Source: Acetobacter nitrogenifigens DSM 23921 = NBRC 105050 (GTDB lineage: Bacteria > Pseudomonadota > Alphaproteobacteria > Acetobacterales > Acetobacteraceae). From it: a stretch of DNA of 64,000 nt. Of this stretch, positions 1 to 8,782 are shown in pieces. Where the stretch lies: the NCBI RefSeq assembly GCF_000429165.1, contig NZ_AUBI01000009.1:62001-126000 (forward strand), given 5' to 3'. A program made the position numbers and the translations under genes. The notes below the pieces were generated by a model. The model was not told the origin of the DNA. It saw only the letters and a list, made by a program, of their open reading frames with translations, and did not search any database. Positions within the stretch are counted from its first letter, which is position 1. Each line of letters begins with the position of its first letter.

Positions 1-1069
1 CGCTCGCCATTGCGTAAAACACGCGGCTCTGACCGAGCAGCAGAACCAGCATGACTGATGTGAAGCCGCAGATAATGCCCAGTTTCACCGCCGTCTTGAG
101 CCATCCGAACGGCGTATGGTCGATCGCGGTCGCGACCGGGGCGGCGTCGCCGAGCATGTCGTGGTAATTCACCATTCCGGTCAGGACGAGCGAAAAGGCC
201 ATATAGACCGTCACACAGACCAGCAGGCTGCCGATGATGCCGATCGGCATGTCCCGCGCGGGGTTGCGGGCCTCCTGCGCCGTCGTGGAAACGGCGTCAA
301 AACCGATATAGGCGAAAAAGATCGTGCCAGCGGCCCTCATCACGCCGGAGAATCCGAAATGCCCGAACGTTCCGTCGTTGGGCGGGATGAACGGGTGATA
401 GTTGGTCGTATGCACGTAGGGCAGACCAAAGCCGATGACCGCGGCGATAACGGTCAGCTTGATCGCGACGATGACGGCGTTGACCTTCGCGGAATCCGAA
501 ACGCCGCGGATCAGAAGCATCGTGATGGCGACGATGGCGAACACGGCAGGCAGATTGGCGATGCCCGTAGCCTCCGCGCCAGACGCCAGACGCACGGTTT
601 CGAACGGGGAAGCTGTCAGCCTCTCCGGCAGCGAGACGCCCCAGTCGGCCAGCAGGGAAACGACGTACCGCGACCAGCTGACCGAGACGGTGGCGGAGCC
701 AACGGCGTATTCGAGCACCAGATCCCAGCCGATAATCCAGGCGACGAACTCGCCCAAGGAGACATAGGCGAAACTGTAAGCGCTGCCTGCGGCCGGGATC
801 ATGCTCGCCAGCTCGCTATAGCAGAGCCCGGCGAAACCGCAGGCGACGGCCGCGATCAGGTAGGACAGCACGACCGCCGGTCCTGCGTTCTCGGAGGCGG
901 CGATGCCGGTCAGCGAGAACAGTCCCGCACCAATGATGGCGCCGACGCCCAGAGCTACGAGATTACCAGCCCCCAGAACCCGCTTGAGTCCCGTCTCCTC
1001 GGCCGCCGCGTTGATGGGCTTGAGGCGAAACAGGGAAGTTGAGGCCGGTCGCCTCTCCGTCTGCGACAT
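1..1069 (-). CDS. Amino-acid permease, APC/CAT family (partial, C-terminus outside window)
   Basis: Translating the minus strand from the ATG at 1069 gives an uninterrupted frame of 356 codons running off the left edge, starting MSQTERRPASTSLFRLKPIN. The first helix carries the APC signature VGAIIGAGLFSLTG, where the substrate backbone binds in this superfamily. Further segments such as YIGFDAVSTTAQEARNPARD are typical of the cationic amino-acid transporter (CAT/YfnA) branch. It should be an inner-membrane amino-acid:proton symporter or exchanger; the substrate cannot be told from sequence. A Shine-Dalgarno-like GGAGA lies about nine bases before the start. It is divergent from glyA across about 200 bp. 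Family assignment is firm; specificity is not. Confidence 0.88.
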   Translation of the reverse strand, partial: MSQTERRPASTSLFRLKPINAAAEETGLKRVLGAGNLVALGVGAIIGAGLFSLTGIAASENAGPAVVLSYLIAAVACGFAGLCYSELASMIPAAGSAYSFAYVSLGEFVAWIIGWDLVLEYAVGSATVSVSWSRYVVSLLADWGVSLPERLTASPFETVRLASGAEATGIANLPAVFAIVAITMLLIRGVSDSAKVNAVIVAIKLTVIAAVIGFGLPYVHTTNYHPFIPPNDGTFGHFGFSGVMRAAGTIFFAYIGFDAVSTTAQEARNPARDMPIGIIGSLLVCVTVYMAFSLVLTGMVNYHDMLGDAAPVATAIDHTPFGWLKTAVKLGIICGFTSVMLVLLLGQSRVFYAMAS

Positions 1070-1275
1070 GAAGTTGTGTCTCCGGGTTCTGTCTTCTGAA
1101 CGTGGATAGCCGTTGCGGCGCGGGCTGTCGCGGGGTACGTCTCCGCCCGAAGCATGTGGCCTTGGGCTCGCCAAGGCGGTATGAGCGGGGCTGTTACGGT
1201 CCCGTCGCCGGTTCAGCGGTCTGGTGGCGGGTTTAGCCGGTTGCGTGGCTGGCGGTCGAAAAAAGGATTTCAAAG

Positions 1276-2562
1276 GTGAGCGAGACGAATCTGCAACGAT
1301 TTTTTCAGGCTCCTCTGAGCGCTGTCGACCCCGACGTCGCAGCTGCGATCGGCGGCGAGATGGTCCGCCAGCGCGAAGGCATCGAACTGATCGCCAGCGA
1401 GAACATGGCGTCCGCCGCGGTGCTTGAGGCGCAGGGAAGCGTTCTCACCAACAAATATGCCGAAGGCTATCCGGGCCGCCGCTATTACGGCGGCTGCTTC
1501 GAGGTGGACAAGGTCGAAGTACTGGCCATCGAGCGCGTGAAGAAGCTGTTCGGCGCGGCCTTCGCCAACGTGCAGCCGCATTCCGGCGCGAACGCCAATC
1601 AGGCCGCCTTCATGGCGACCATCGCGCCGGGCGGCACCGTTCTGGGCATGAGCCTCGCCGCCGGCGGCCATCTGACGCACGGCGCGGCGCCGAACTACTC
1701 CGGCAAATGGTTCAACGCGGTCCAGTATGGCGTCCGTCTTCAGGACGGCGAGCTGGATTACGACGACATGGAGCGTCTGGCGCGCGAGCATAAGCCGAAG
1801 CTGATCGTCGCTGGCGGGTCCGCCTATCCCCGCATCATCGACTTCCCGCGCTTCCGCAAGATCGCGGACGAAGTCGGCGCGAAGCTGATGGTCGACATGG
1901 CGCATTTCGCGGGCCTCGTCGCCGCAGGACTCTATCCCAGCCCGCTGCCGCACGCCGATATCGTCACCAGCACCACGCACAAGACGCTGCGCGGCCCGCG
2001 CGGCGGCCTGATCCTGACCAACGACGAAGCGCTGGCCAAGAAGATCAACTCGGCCGTGTTCCCTGGCCTGCAGGGCGGCCCGCTGATGCATGTGATCGCA
2101 GGCAAGGCCGTCGCCTTCGGCGAAGCGCTGCAGCCCGAGTTCGTTGAGTATCAGAAGGCCGTCGCCGCCAACGCCCGCGTGCTGGGCGAGACGCTCATCT
2201 CGCGCGGCTTCGACATCGTCACCGGCGGGACCGACAGCCATCTGCTGCTGGTCGACCTCCGCCCGAAGAAAGTCACAGGCAAGGCGGCCGAGCAGGCGCT
2301 GGAGCGCGCGGGCATCACCGCGAACAAGAACGCCGTACCGTTCGACCCGGAAAAGCCCGCAATCACCTCCGGCATCCGCCTCGGCAGCCCGGCGGCGACC
2401 GCGCGCGGCTTCCGCGAGGAAGAGTTCCGCACCGTCGGCGAGATGATCGACGAAGTGCTGACGGCGCTGGCCGCATCCGGCGGCGAAGGCGACGCGGCGG
2501 TGGAGAACGCTGTGCATGAGCGCGTGAAGGCCCTGTGCGCGAAGTTCCCGATCTACAAGTGA
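1276..2562 (+). CDS. glyA: Serine hydroxymethyltransferase
   Basis: A 428-residue PLP enzyme of normal length that interconverts serine and glycine with tetrahydrofolate, feeding one-carbon metabolism in the cytoplasm. Visible landmarks are the N-terminal [11 protein letters not shown], the [16 protein letters not shown] stretch, and [14 protein letters not shown], whose lysine 236 forms the internal aldimine with PLP. The C-terminal folate-binding part contains [15 protein letters not shown]. The start is GTG, preceded by AAAGGA eight bases upstream. A long open frame on the opposite strand reflects the high GC content and is not a gene. The divergent amino-acid permease upstream may share a promoter region, but I could identify no riboswitch there. 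Confidence 0.98.
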   Translation: MSETNLQRFFQAPLSAVDPDVAAAIGGEMVRQREGIELIASENMASAAVLEAQGSVLTNKYAEGYPGRRYYGGCFEVDKVEVLAIERVKKLFGAAFANVQPHSGANANQAAFMATIAPGGTVLGMSLAAGGHLTHGAAPNYSGKWFNAVQYGVRLQDGELDYDDMERLAREHKPKLIVAGGSAYPRIIDFPRFRKIADEVGAKLMVDMAHFAGLVAAGLYPSPLPHADIVTSTTHKTLRGPRGGLILTNDEALAKKINSAVFPGLQGGPLMHVIAGKAVAFGEALQPEFVEYQKAVAANARVLGETLISRGFDIVTGGTDSHLLLVDLRPKKVTGKAAEQALERAGITANKNAVPFDPEKPAITSGIRLGSPAATARGFREEEFRTVGEMIDEVLTALAASGGEGDAAVENAVHERVKALCAKFPIYK

Positions 2563-2659
2563 GGCAATGTGGCCTGCGACGCCGGCGCCCGCAGGCTCTT
2601 TCACCTTACCGCCCGCTCATGCGGGCGGGGATCGCCCAAAACGACGAAAACCGACGCCC

Positions 2660-3160
2660 ATGACGATTCAGCCCCTCGTCCATTACCCGGATCAGCGCCT
2701 TCGTCTGGTCGCGGCGCCAGTGACTGTATTTGACGCGTCCCTTCGCACTCTTGCGGTCGATCTGCTCGACACCGTGCGCGCGGCGCCGGGGATTGGCATA
2801 ACGGCGCCCCATATCGGCGTCTCCATGCGCGTCGTAACGCTCGACCTGCCCGGCTCAGACGCCCCACACACATACGTCAACCCGGAGATTATCTGGCGTT
2901 CCGAAGAGACGCTCCTTCACGAGGAGGGCAGTATCTCCATGCCGGGCGTGAACGAGCGCGTCGATCGCGCAGCCCGCGTGCGCGTGCGTTACTGCGACAT
3001 TGACGGGCATGAACACACCGAGGAGGCCGACGGCCTGCGGGCGGTCTGTCACCAGCATGAGATCGACCAGCTGGACGGAATTTTCTGGATACAGCGCCTG
3101 TCGGCCCTGCGACGCAACAGGCTGGTCGCGCGTTACGAGAAAATGCAGCGCGGTCGCTGA
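2660..3160 (+). CDS. Peptide deformylase-like protein with degenerate active site
   Basis: The family is polypeptide deformylase (about 165-170 residues), and 166 residues from ATG 2660 cover the whole fold; the frame is open 31 codons further upstream, but MTIQPLVHYPDQRL is the usual N-terminus. All three active-site motifs are recognisable but altered. Motif 1 is GIGITAPHIG, with the catalytic Gln replaced by His51. Motif 2 is EGSIS instead of EGCLS, so metal ligand Cys becomes Ser91. Motif 3 is HEIDQ instead of HExDH, so the second metal His becomes Gln137. Only His133 and Glu134 are kept. Real deformylases need Cys and two His to hold Fe/Zn, so I infer an inactive or repurposed paralogue, with the housekeeping enzyme elsewhere. 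It follows glyA by about 100 bp. Confidence 0.85.
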   Translation: MTIQPLVHYPDQRLRLVAAPVTVFDASLRTLAVDLLDTVRAAPGIGITAPHIGVSMRVVTLDLPGSDAPHTYVNPEIIWRSEETLLHEEGSISMPGVNERVDRAARVRVRYCDIDGHEHTEEADGLRAVCHQHEIDQLDGIFWIQRLSALRRNRLVARYEKMQRGR

Positions 3161-3379
3161 GCGTGTTTTGGAGAAAGGTGACCGAAGCGGAGCAGTTCGC
3201 GGGTCTTTGATTGCAGCGCCCGCCAGGCGACCGCCCTCATGGCGTCATGGCCACACGCGCAATTCAATTTGTGCGCATGCCCCCGGTGTCACCTTCTGGC
3301 GAAGGGCGCGACGCGCATGCGCCTCAAAAACGCCGAAACCATTGCAGCGGCATTCTTGTAAAACGTCAGTGGAGCGATG

Positions 3380-4288
3380 ATGGACTATCTGGCCGCCATG
3401 AAAGTGTTCGTCCGGTCCGCCGAACTGGGCACGTTCACCCGCGCCGCAGAGGAAGCCGGAATTAAGGTTTCCACCGTCTCTCGCTACATTACTTTTCTGG
3501 AAGAGGATTTGGGAGCAGCCCTCTTCAACCGATCGACACGTCATCTGCATCTGACGGAAATGGGCCGCGTTTTTTATGAAAAGGCGCTTTCGTTACTGGA
3601 TGATATCGAACAGATTCGTTCACTGGTCCCCACTCTCAACGCCATGCCGCAGGGGTTGCTTCGCATCCAGCTTCCCGGCGCGTTCGCGCGGAAGCATGTC
3701 GTAGGCGTTCTGGGAGAGTTTCTGGCCCAACACCCGATGATACGAGTGGAAGCGATTCTGGCCGACGCCGAACGCGACATCATCGAAGGCGGCGTGGACG
3801 TTGCGTTGAAGATCGGCGCGCTGGCTGATTCACAGCTTGTCGCAAGAAAAATAGCGCCAAACCATTATTGTTGTTGCGTCAGCCCGTCCTTCAGGGACGT
3901 CAACGGTCGGCCTGAGACGCCGCAGGCGCTTGCTCATCGCCCCTGCCTGCCGCTCGGCCTGCAATCCGGCGGCACATGGGCTTTCAAGGCCGCAGAGGGG
4001 TGGGAAAAAATAAAGGTCTCGGGACCTTTGCGATCTGACGATCTGGAATGTCTCCGGGCCGCTGCTATCGGGGCGTCGGGTTACGCTGTCTTGCCCCGCT
4101 GGCTCGTCAATGACGACCTGCAGGGGGGTTTGCTGGAAAATGTCCTGGCTGATTATGAGTTCTCTTCGGGAGGTGAAGCCGATGAGGGAATCTGGATCGT
4201 CTACCCCCCCAAAAAAATTGTCCCCTCAAAAGTACGAGCCTTCATCTCCTTTTTCGAAAACCGCTACCGCGCTGCAACCGAGTGGTGA
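3380..4288 (+). CDS. LysR-family transcriptional regulator
   Basis: About 302 residues with an N-terminal winged helix-turn-helix (residues ~1-60, including GTFTRAAEEAGIKVSTVSRY) followed by a LysR effector-binding domain (~85-295). Two ATGs are adjacent (3377 and 3380); GGAG at 3371-3374 sits five bases before the second, so 3380 is preferred. It is transcribed in the same direction as the bicupin gene 125 bp downstream, and the gap contains no obvious terminator, so it may control or be co-transcribed with the cupin/FNT/oxidoreductase cluster. The effector is unknown. An ERDIIEGGVDVALKIG segment is typical of the CrgA/DsdC-like branch. Confidence 0.92.
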   Translation: MDYLAAMKVFVRSAELGTFTRAAEEAGIKVSTVSRYITFLEEDLGAALFNRSTRHLHLTEMGRVFYEKALSLLDDIEQIRSLVPTLNAMPQGLLRIQLPGAFARKHVVGVLGEFLAQHPMIRVEAILADAERDIIEGGVDVALKIGALADSQLVARKIAPNHYCCCVSPSFRDVNGRPETPQALAHRPCLPLGLQSGGTWAFKAAEGWEKIKVSGPLRSDDLECLRAAAIGASGYAVLPRWLVNDDLQGGLLENVLADYEFSSGGEADEGIWIVYPPKKIVPSKVRAFISFFENRYRAATEW

Positions 4289-4413
4289 GGTTTCATACAG
4301 TTAGCATCCCCTTGCGACAAAACTCCTATGCGGCGCGGGTTATCGATCTCAACACGGCGGCGGCTCAATATCCTGCCGGAAGCGCTTAAAAAACTTCAAA
4401 AAGGAGAGCCGCC

Positions 4414-5370
4414 ATGGACAAATATTCACCGCAGCAGAGCCCGGTTACGCTACGTGACGAAGATGGCCCCGCCATTACGCGGGACGCCGAATACTTTGAG
4501 TACAGCACCGCAGCGAACCCCATCCGCCCGAGCCTGACGCCCCGAATTCCATTCCATTTCTTTTCGCCCGATCTCTATGCGGAGGGGGCGTCACGCGTCG
4601 TCCCGCTGGACATGAGCGAGGCTTTGAAATGCGAGGCTCCAGCGACCGGTCCTGGACTTTGCGCCAGTTTCGTTCGCGTCGCCGCAGGCGACTCTCTCGC
4701 GCTACAGCCTGAATCGACGTCGACAGTATTCTACGTTATTCGGGGCGCAGGCACGGTCGAGGCCCACGGCGCGACGTTCGAATGGAACGAAGGAGATTTC
4801 TTTACCGCCCCCGGCGTCGGCGCGATCAAGCTGAGCGCGACAGGCGAGGCCGCACTCTACTACGTCAATGACGCCCCCTTGCTGCGCTACCTTGGCGTGA
4901 AGCCTGCCGTCGCCCGGTTCGAGCCGACACTTTACCGGGCGGAAAAAGCAAACGCCGAATTACGGACGGTCGCATCTCAGCCGAACGCAGGTGAAAAAAG
5001 CCGGGTCAGCATTTTGCTAGGCAACGCCAATTTCCCTCACACCCGCACGGTGACGCATGTGCTTTGGGCGATGTACGGAATGATCGGCGCGCATACGCAG
5101 CAGAAGCCGCATCGCCACCAGTCCATTGCACTCGACTTTATCGTCGACTGCGACAAGGGATGCTACTCCCTGCTGTCGAAAGAAATCGATCAGGACGGCA
5201 ATATGGTCGATCCCACCCGCGTCGACTGGGAATCCGGCTGCGCCTTTGTAACGCCGCCCGGATACTGGCACGCCCATTTCAACGAGTCTGACAGGGACGC
5301 CCGCCTGATCCCAATTCAGGACGCAGGTCTGCAGACTTACCTGCGTACCCTCGACATCAGATTCACGTGA
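4414..5370 (+). CDS. Bicupin protein, gentisate 1,2-dioxygenase-like
   Basis: A 318-residue protein with two cupin barrels. The N-terminal one (~90-165, FYVIRGAGTVEAHG) has no metal-binding His pair. The C-terminal one (~210-305) has PHRHQSIALDF, giving His233 and His235 as likely iron ligands, followed by the second cupin motif PPGYWHAHFNE. The bicupin layout and length resemble gentisate/1-hydroxy-2-naphthoate ring-cleaving dioxygenases, although those usually carry the metal His in the N-terminal barrel too, so ring cleavage is only a suggestion. A strong AAGGAG precedes the ATG. No aromatic catabolic genes lie nearby; instead it heads a formate channel and molybdenum oxidoreductase cluster. 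It is not an oxalate decarboxylase by its motifs. Confidence 0.75.
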   Translation: MDKYSPQQSPVTLRDEDGPAITRDAEYFEYSTAANPIRPSLTPRIPFHFFSPDLYAEGASRVVPLDMSEALKCEAPATGPGLCASFVRVAAGDSLALQPESTSTVFYVIRGAGTVEAHGATFEWNEGDFFTAPGVGAIKLSATGEAALYYVNDAPLLRYLGVKPAVARFEPTLYRAEKANAELRTVASQPNAGEKSRVSILLGNANFPHTRTVTHVLWAMYGMIGAHTQQKPHRHQSIALDFIVDCDKGCYSLLSKEIDQDGNMVDPTRVDWESGCAFVTPPGYWHAHFNESDRDARLIPIQDAGLQTYLRTLDIRFT

Positions 5371-5442
5371 TCGATCAGGACGCAAAACCGCTCTGAACTC
5401 CCTGAACTCGGCCCCGAGCCTGCCTTTCTGACGCTGCGGCCC

Positions 5443-5474
5443 GACCGACATGATACTCAGGTATAATGTCGGTC
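5443..5474. promoter_or_regulatory. 32-bp near-perfect palindrome upstream of the FNT channel gene
   Basis: Arms GACCGACAT (5443-5451) and ATGTCGGTC (5466-5474) are perfectly complementary, and the inner ATAC (5453-5456) and GTAT (5461-5464) also pair, with one mismatch between them and a 4-base centre. A TATAAT hexamer (5462-5467) lies in the right half, about 75 bp before the FNT start. This looks like an operator over a -10 element. A hairpin-type attenuator is possible; no T-run follows, so it is not an ordinary terminator. Confidence 0.6.
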
Positions 5475-5541
5475 ATGTCGCGCAGAGGCTATCGTGTATC
5501 AAACTTTGACGCACAACGAATAAAATAAAGGCGCGCACCAG

Positions 5542-6366
5542 GTGGCCGATTACGTCAAACCCTCCGTCATTCTCGACAACATGATCGAAGCTGCCTCCCT
5601 GAAGGCCGCTCTTCCCGCCAAGGACGTACTGATCCGCGCCATGTTGGCCGGGGCATATCTTTCCTTCGCCACGACTCTTGCCTTCCTTGTGGCGGCGCAA
5701 ACCGGCCAATTCATCGTAGGAGCTGTGCTCTTTCCTGCCGGGTTTGTGCTCATCGTCCTTTTGGGCATGGAATTGCTTACCGGTAATTTCGGCATGATGC
5801 CTTTGGCCGCATTTGCCGGACGCATCGGCGGCGGCGCAGTTTTTCGCAACTGGGCGCTGGTGTTTCTCGGCAATCTGCTCGGCAGTCTGATTTACGCTGC
5901 GCTATTCTGGATCGCGATCACCGATTGCGGGAACGTCTCAGGTGGTCCGCTTGGAGAAAAGCTGCGCGCGCTCGCCGTATCCAAGACGACGGCTTATGAA
6001 GCGTTCGGGGCGGCCGGGCTGGCGACCGTCTTCGCAAAAGCAATACTTTGCAACTGGATGGTAAGCTTGGGCTCGGTTGTCGGCCTCGCCTCGACCTCGA
6101 CGATCGGCAAGATCATCGGCGCGTGGCTCCCGATCATGATATTCGTCGCGCAAGGCTACGAGCACAGCGTCGTGAATATGTTCGCGATCCCGGCTGGCAT
6201 GATGCTCGGGGCGCATGTCACCTTTGCCGACTGGTGGCTGTGGAATGAGATTCCGGTAACGCTGGGCAACCTTGTCGGCGGCATCGTCTTTACAGGGGGC
6301 GCGCTTTACGCGACCTACAGGACCACGCCCATCTCCAATCAGGATCCGGCGTCCCGCCCCGTCTAG
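5542..6366 (+). CDS. Formate/nitrite transporter (FNT) family channel
   Basis: A 274-residue inner-membrane protein of the FocA/NirC family, normally six transmembrane helices in a pentamer. Family landmarks visible are the N-terminal amphipathic helix, FVLIVLLGMELLTGNFG (helix 2 to omega loop), an ILCNWMVSLG segment, and GYEHSVVNMFAIPAGMM, which contains the channel histidine of the family (GxEHxxxN). The start is GTG at 5542, with AAAGG about ten bases upstream. It lies between a bicupin and a YdeP-type oxidoreductase, so formate or a similar small monovalent anion is the likely cargo. Nitrite is possible because of the Nitr_red_assoc gene downstream. Confidence 0.93.
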   Translation: MADYVKPSVILDNMIEAASLKAALPAKDVLIRAMLAGAYLSFATTLAFLVAAQTGQFIVGAVLFPAGFVLIVLLGMELLTGNFGMMPLAAFAGRIGGGAVFRNWALVFLGNLLGSLIYAALFWIAITDCGNVSGGPLGEKLRALAVSKTTAYEAFGAAGLATVFAKAILCNWMVSLGSVVGLASTSTIGKIIGAWLPIMIFVAQGYEHSVVNMFAIPAGMMLGAHVTFADWWLWNEIPVTLGNLVGGIVFTGGALYATYRTTPISNQDPASRPV

Positions 6367-6399
6367 GGCTGCGTTTGAAGGATAAAGAGGGCTTTTGTC

Positions 6400-8700
6400 A
6401 TGAGCGAAACCGCCAAACCCCACTACGAGACCTACGACCACCCGGCTGGCGGCTGGGGGGCTGCGAAAGCGACCGCGAAGGCGCTGCTGGAGCAGAGTGT
6501 CCTCGGCAAGGGATCGCGCGCGCTTCTCTCCATGAACAAGCCTGGCGGCTTCAAATGCCCCAGTTGCGCCTTCCCTGACCCGGACCGCGAAAAGACGCTT
6601 GAGTTCTGTGAAAACGGCGCGAAGGCGCTGGCTGTGGAAGCCACGAAGAAGCGCGTGACGCGCGCCTTCTTCGAACAGCATACCGTCACGGAACTGATGG
6701 CGCAGAGCGATTACTGGCTTGAGGAACAGGGGCGCCTGACCGAGCCCATGCGCTATGACGCGGCGACGGATCGCTATGTGCCTGTCACATGGGACGACGC
6801 CTACGCGATGATCGGCAGGCATCTGCGCGCCCTGAAAGATCCGAACGAGGCCGAGTTCTACACATCTGGCCGTACCTCGAACGAGGCCGCTTTCCTGTAC
6901 TCGATCTTCGTCCGCGCATACGGCACGAACAATTTCCCTGATTGTTCCAACATGTGCCACGAGCCCACGTCACGCGGCCTGCCGCATGCGATCGGCGTCG
7001 GCAAAGGCACGATCGTGATGTCGGACTTCGACAAGGCCGAGGCGATCTTCATCTTCGGGCAGAACACTGGCACGAACTCCCCGCGCATGATGAGCAACCT
7101 CGTCCATGCGCGCAAACACAACGTGCCGATCGTGGTCGTGAATCCTATGCCGGAGCGCGCGCTGATCCGCTTCACCGAACCTCAGGACCCGGTGAAGATG
7201 GCGACGTTCGGCTCGACTGCCATCGCCAGCGAATTCGTACACATCCGCATCGGCGGCGACCTCGCCCTTGTGAAAGGCATGATCAAGGCCCTGCTGGAAC
7301 GGGACGCTGCTGGCGAAAAGGTGCTGGATCAGGAATTCATTGCCGAACACACGCATGGTTTCGAAGCATGGCGCGACGAGGTCCTGTCCTGCAGCTGGCA
7401 GGATATCACCCGCGTTTCCGGAATTTCCGAGGAACAGATTCGTCGCGTCGCGGAGATCTACGCACGCTCCAAGGCGACGGTCCTGTGCTTCGGCATGGGC
7501 ATCACGCAGCATCAGCAGGGTTCGCGGATGATCCAGCAACTTGCGGCGTTGCTGATGTTGCGTGGGAATTTTGGAAAGCCCGGCGCCGGCATCGCGCCCA
7601 TTCGCGGACATTCGAACGTGCAGGGAGACCGCACGGTCGGCATCGACGAAAAGCCGACCCAGGCCTATCTCGACCGCGTGCGCGACACGTTCAACTTTGA
7701 ACCGCCGCGCGAACACGGGCATCACGTCGTGGAATCCGTGGAGGCAATGATCGACGGCCGCTCCAAAGTCTTCATCGGCATGGGCGGCAACTTTATCCAC
7801 GCCATTCCCGATACAATCATCGCTTATGAGGCGATGAGTCGCCTCGACCTCACCGTTGGCATAGCGACCAAGCTGAACCGAGGGCATATCGTCCACGGCA
7901 AGGACGCGCTGATTCTTCCGGTGATCGCCAGATCCGAGATCGATCGTACGTCGGCGGGCGAACAGTTCGTCACCATCGAAGACGCGATGTCGAACGTGAC
8001 GTCTTCTCGCGGCGTGCTCGAGCCTGCGAGCCCGGATTTGCGGGCGGAAGTCGAAATCGTCTGTCGCATCGCCCGCGCAACGTTGCCCGACAGCCATATT
8101 CCGTGGGAAAGTTATATCGAGGACTACGATCTGATCCGGGAAAAAATCGCACAGGTTTACCCGGAAATATACACAGATTTTCCGAAAAAGATCAAAAACC
8201 CCAAGGGATTTCACCTCGACATTCCACCGCGTCGCCGGGTGTGGAAGACCTCTACCGGTAAGGCGAATTTCCTCGTAATCCCCGGCCTCGCCGTGGACAG
8301 CGACGTGCCGGATCCCGACATGTTGCGCCTCTCCACCATTCGCTCGCACGACCAGTACAACACAACAATCTACAGCAACAGCGACCGTTATCGCGGCGTC
8401 TATAACGACCGTATGGTGCTGTTCCTTAGTGCTGCTGAGCGTGAGGAACGCGGGCTGGAAAAACACGCGCGCGTGGCGCTCGAAACCATCTCCAGCGACG
8501 GCGTGACGCGACGTGTTGAGGGTCTGACAGTGCTGGATTATCCGATGCCGCGCGGCGCGATCGCGGGATATTACCCGGAATTGAACCCTCTTCTGCCGCT
8601 GAGTCATTTCGACGATATCAGCGGAACGCCCGCAGCGAAGTCCATCCCCGTGCGTATTGTCGCCATGGCCGACGCCACGCGGGAAGCCGCGGCGGCCTGA
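6400..8700 (+). CDS. FdhF/YdeP-family molybdopterin oxidoreductase (formate dehydrogenase-like)
   Basis: 766 residues, the normal length for the YdeP branch of molybdopterin oxidoreductases. The N-terminus has CPSCAFPDP (Cys53, Cys56) and FCENGAK (Cys70), the reduced cysteine set of this branch for an iron-sulfur cluster. NMCHEPTSRGL places Cys186 next to a His at the position of the Mo-ligating Sec/Cys-His pair of formate dehydrogenase H. Bis-MGD binding segments follow (IFIFGQNTGTNSPRM, GMGITQHQQGSRMI, IRGHSNVQGDRTVG), and the C-terminal dinucleotide-binding domain ends near residue 750. It is cytoplasmic, with no twin-arginine signal. The start is 33 bp after the FNT gene, so an operon is likely. 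Formate oxidation fits the neighbour, but YdeP homologues have no settled substrate. Confidence 0.9.
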   Translation: MSETAKPHYETYDHPAGGWGAAKATAKALLEQSVLGKGSRALLSMNKPGGFKCPSCAFPDPDREKTLEFCENGAKALAVEATKKRVTRAFFEQHTVTELMAQSDYWLEEQGRLTEPMRYDAATDRYVPVTWDDAYAMIGRHLRALKDPNEAEFYTSGRTSNEAAFLYSIFVRAYGTNNFPDCSNMCHEPTSRGLPHAIGVGKGTIVMSDFDKAEAIFIFGQNTGTNSPRMMSNLVHARKHNVPIVVVNPMPERALIRFTEPQDPVKMATFGSTAIASEFVHIRIGGDLALVKGMIKALLERDAAGEKVLDQEFIAEHTHGFEAWRDEVLSCSWQDITRVSGISEEQIRRVAEIYARSKATVLCFGMGITQHQQGSRMIQQLAALLMLRGNFGKPGAGIAPIRGHSNVQGDRTVGIDEKPTQAYLDRVRDTFNFEPPREHGHHVVESVEAMIDGRSKVFIGMGGNFIHAIPDTIIAYEAMSRLDLTVGIATKLNRGHIVHGKDALILPVIARSEIDRTSAGEQFVTIEDAMSNVTSSRGVLEPASPDLRAEVEIVCRIARATLPDSHIPWESYIEDYDLIREKIAQVYPEIYTDFPKKIKNPKGFHLDIPPRRRVWKTSTGKANFLVIPGLAVDSDVPDPDMLRLSTIRSHDQYNTTIYSNSDRYRGVYNDRMVLFLSAAEREERGLEKHARVALETISSDGVTRRVEGLTVLDYPMPRGAIAGYYPELNPLLPLSHFDDISGTPAAKSIPVRIVAMADATREAAAA

Positions 8701-8782
8701 TTTTCGCCAAGACGCGCCGTCCGGTGTCCCGACATCGAAATTTTCGATTCGGGACGTTGGGCGAAAGAACCGAGTCATAGAT

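Noticed and set aside
1070-1275. Riboswitch upstream of glyA
   Set aside because: I could not recognise a glycine, folate or SAM-type riboswitch core in the 206-bp leader.
1270-2604. Long open frame (444 codons) on the minus strand opposite glyA
   Set aside because: It mirrors the third-position GC bias of glyA on the other strand; the translation has no protein-family features.
4414-5370. Oxalate decarboxylase assignment for the bicupin, given the formate channel next door
   Set aside because: The histidine pattern of oxalate decarboxylase is absent in the N-terminal barrel, and overall motifs fit gentisate dioxygenase-like cupins better.
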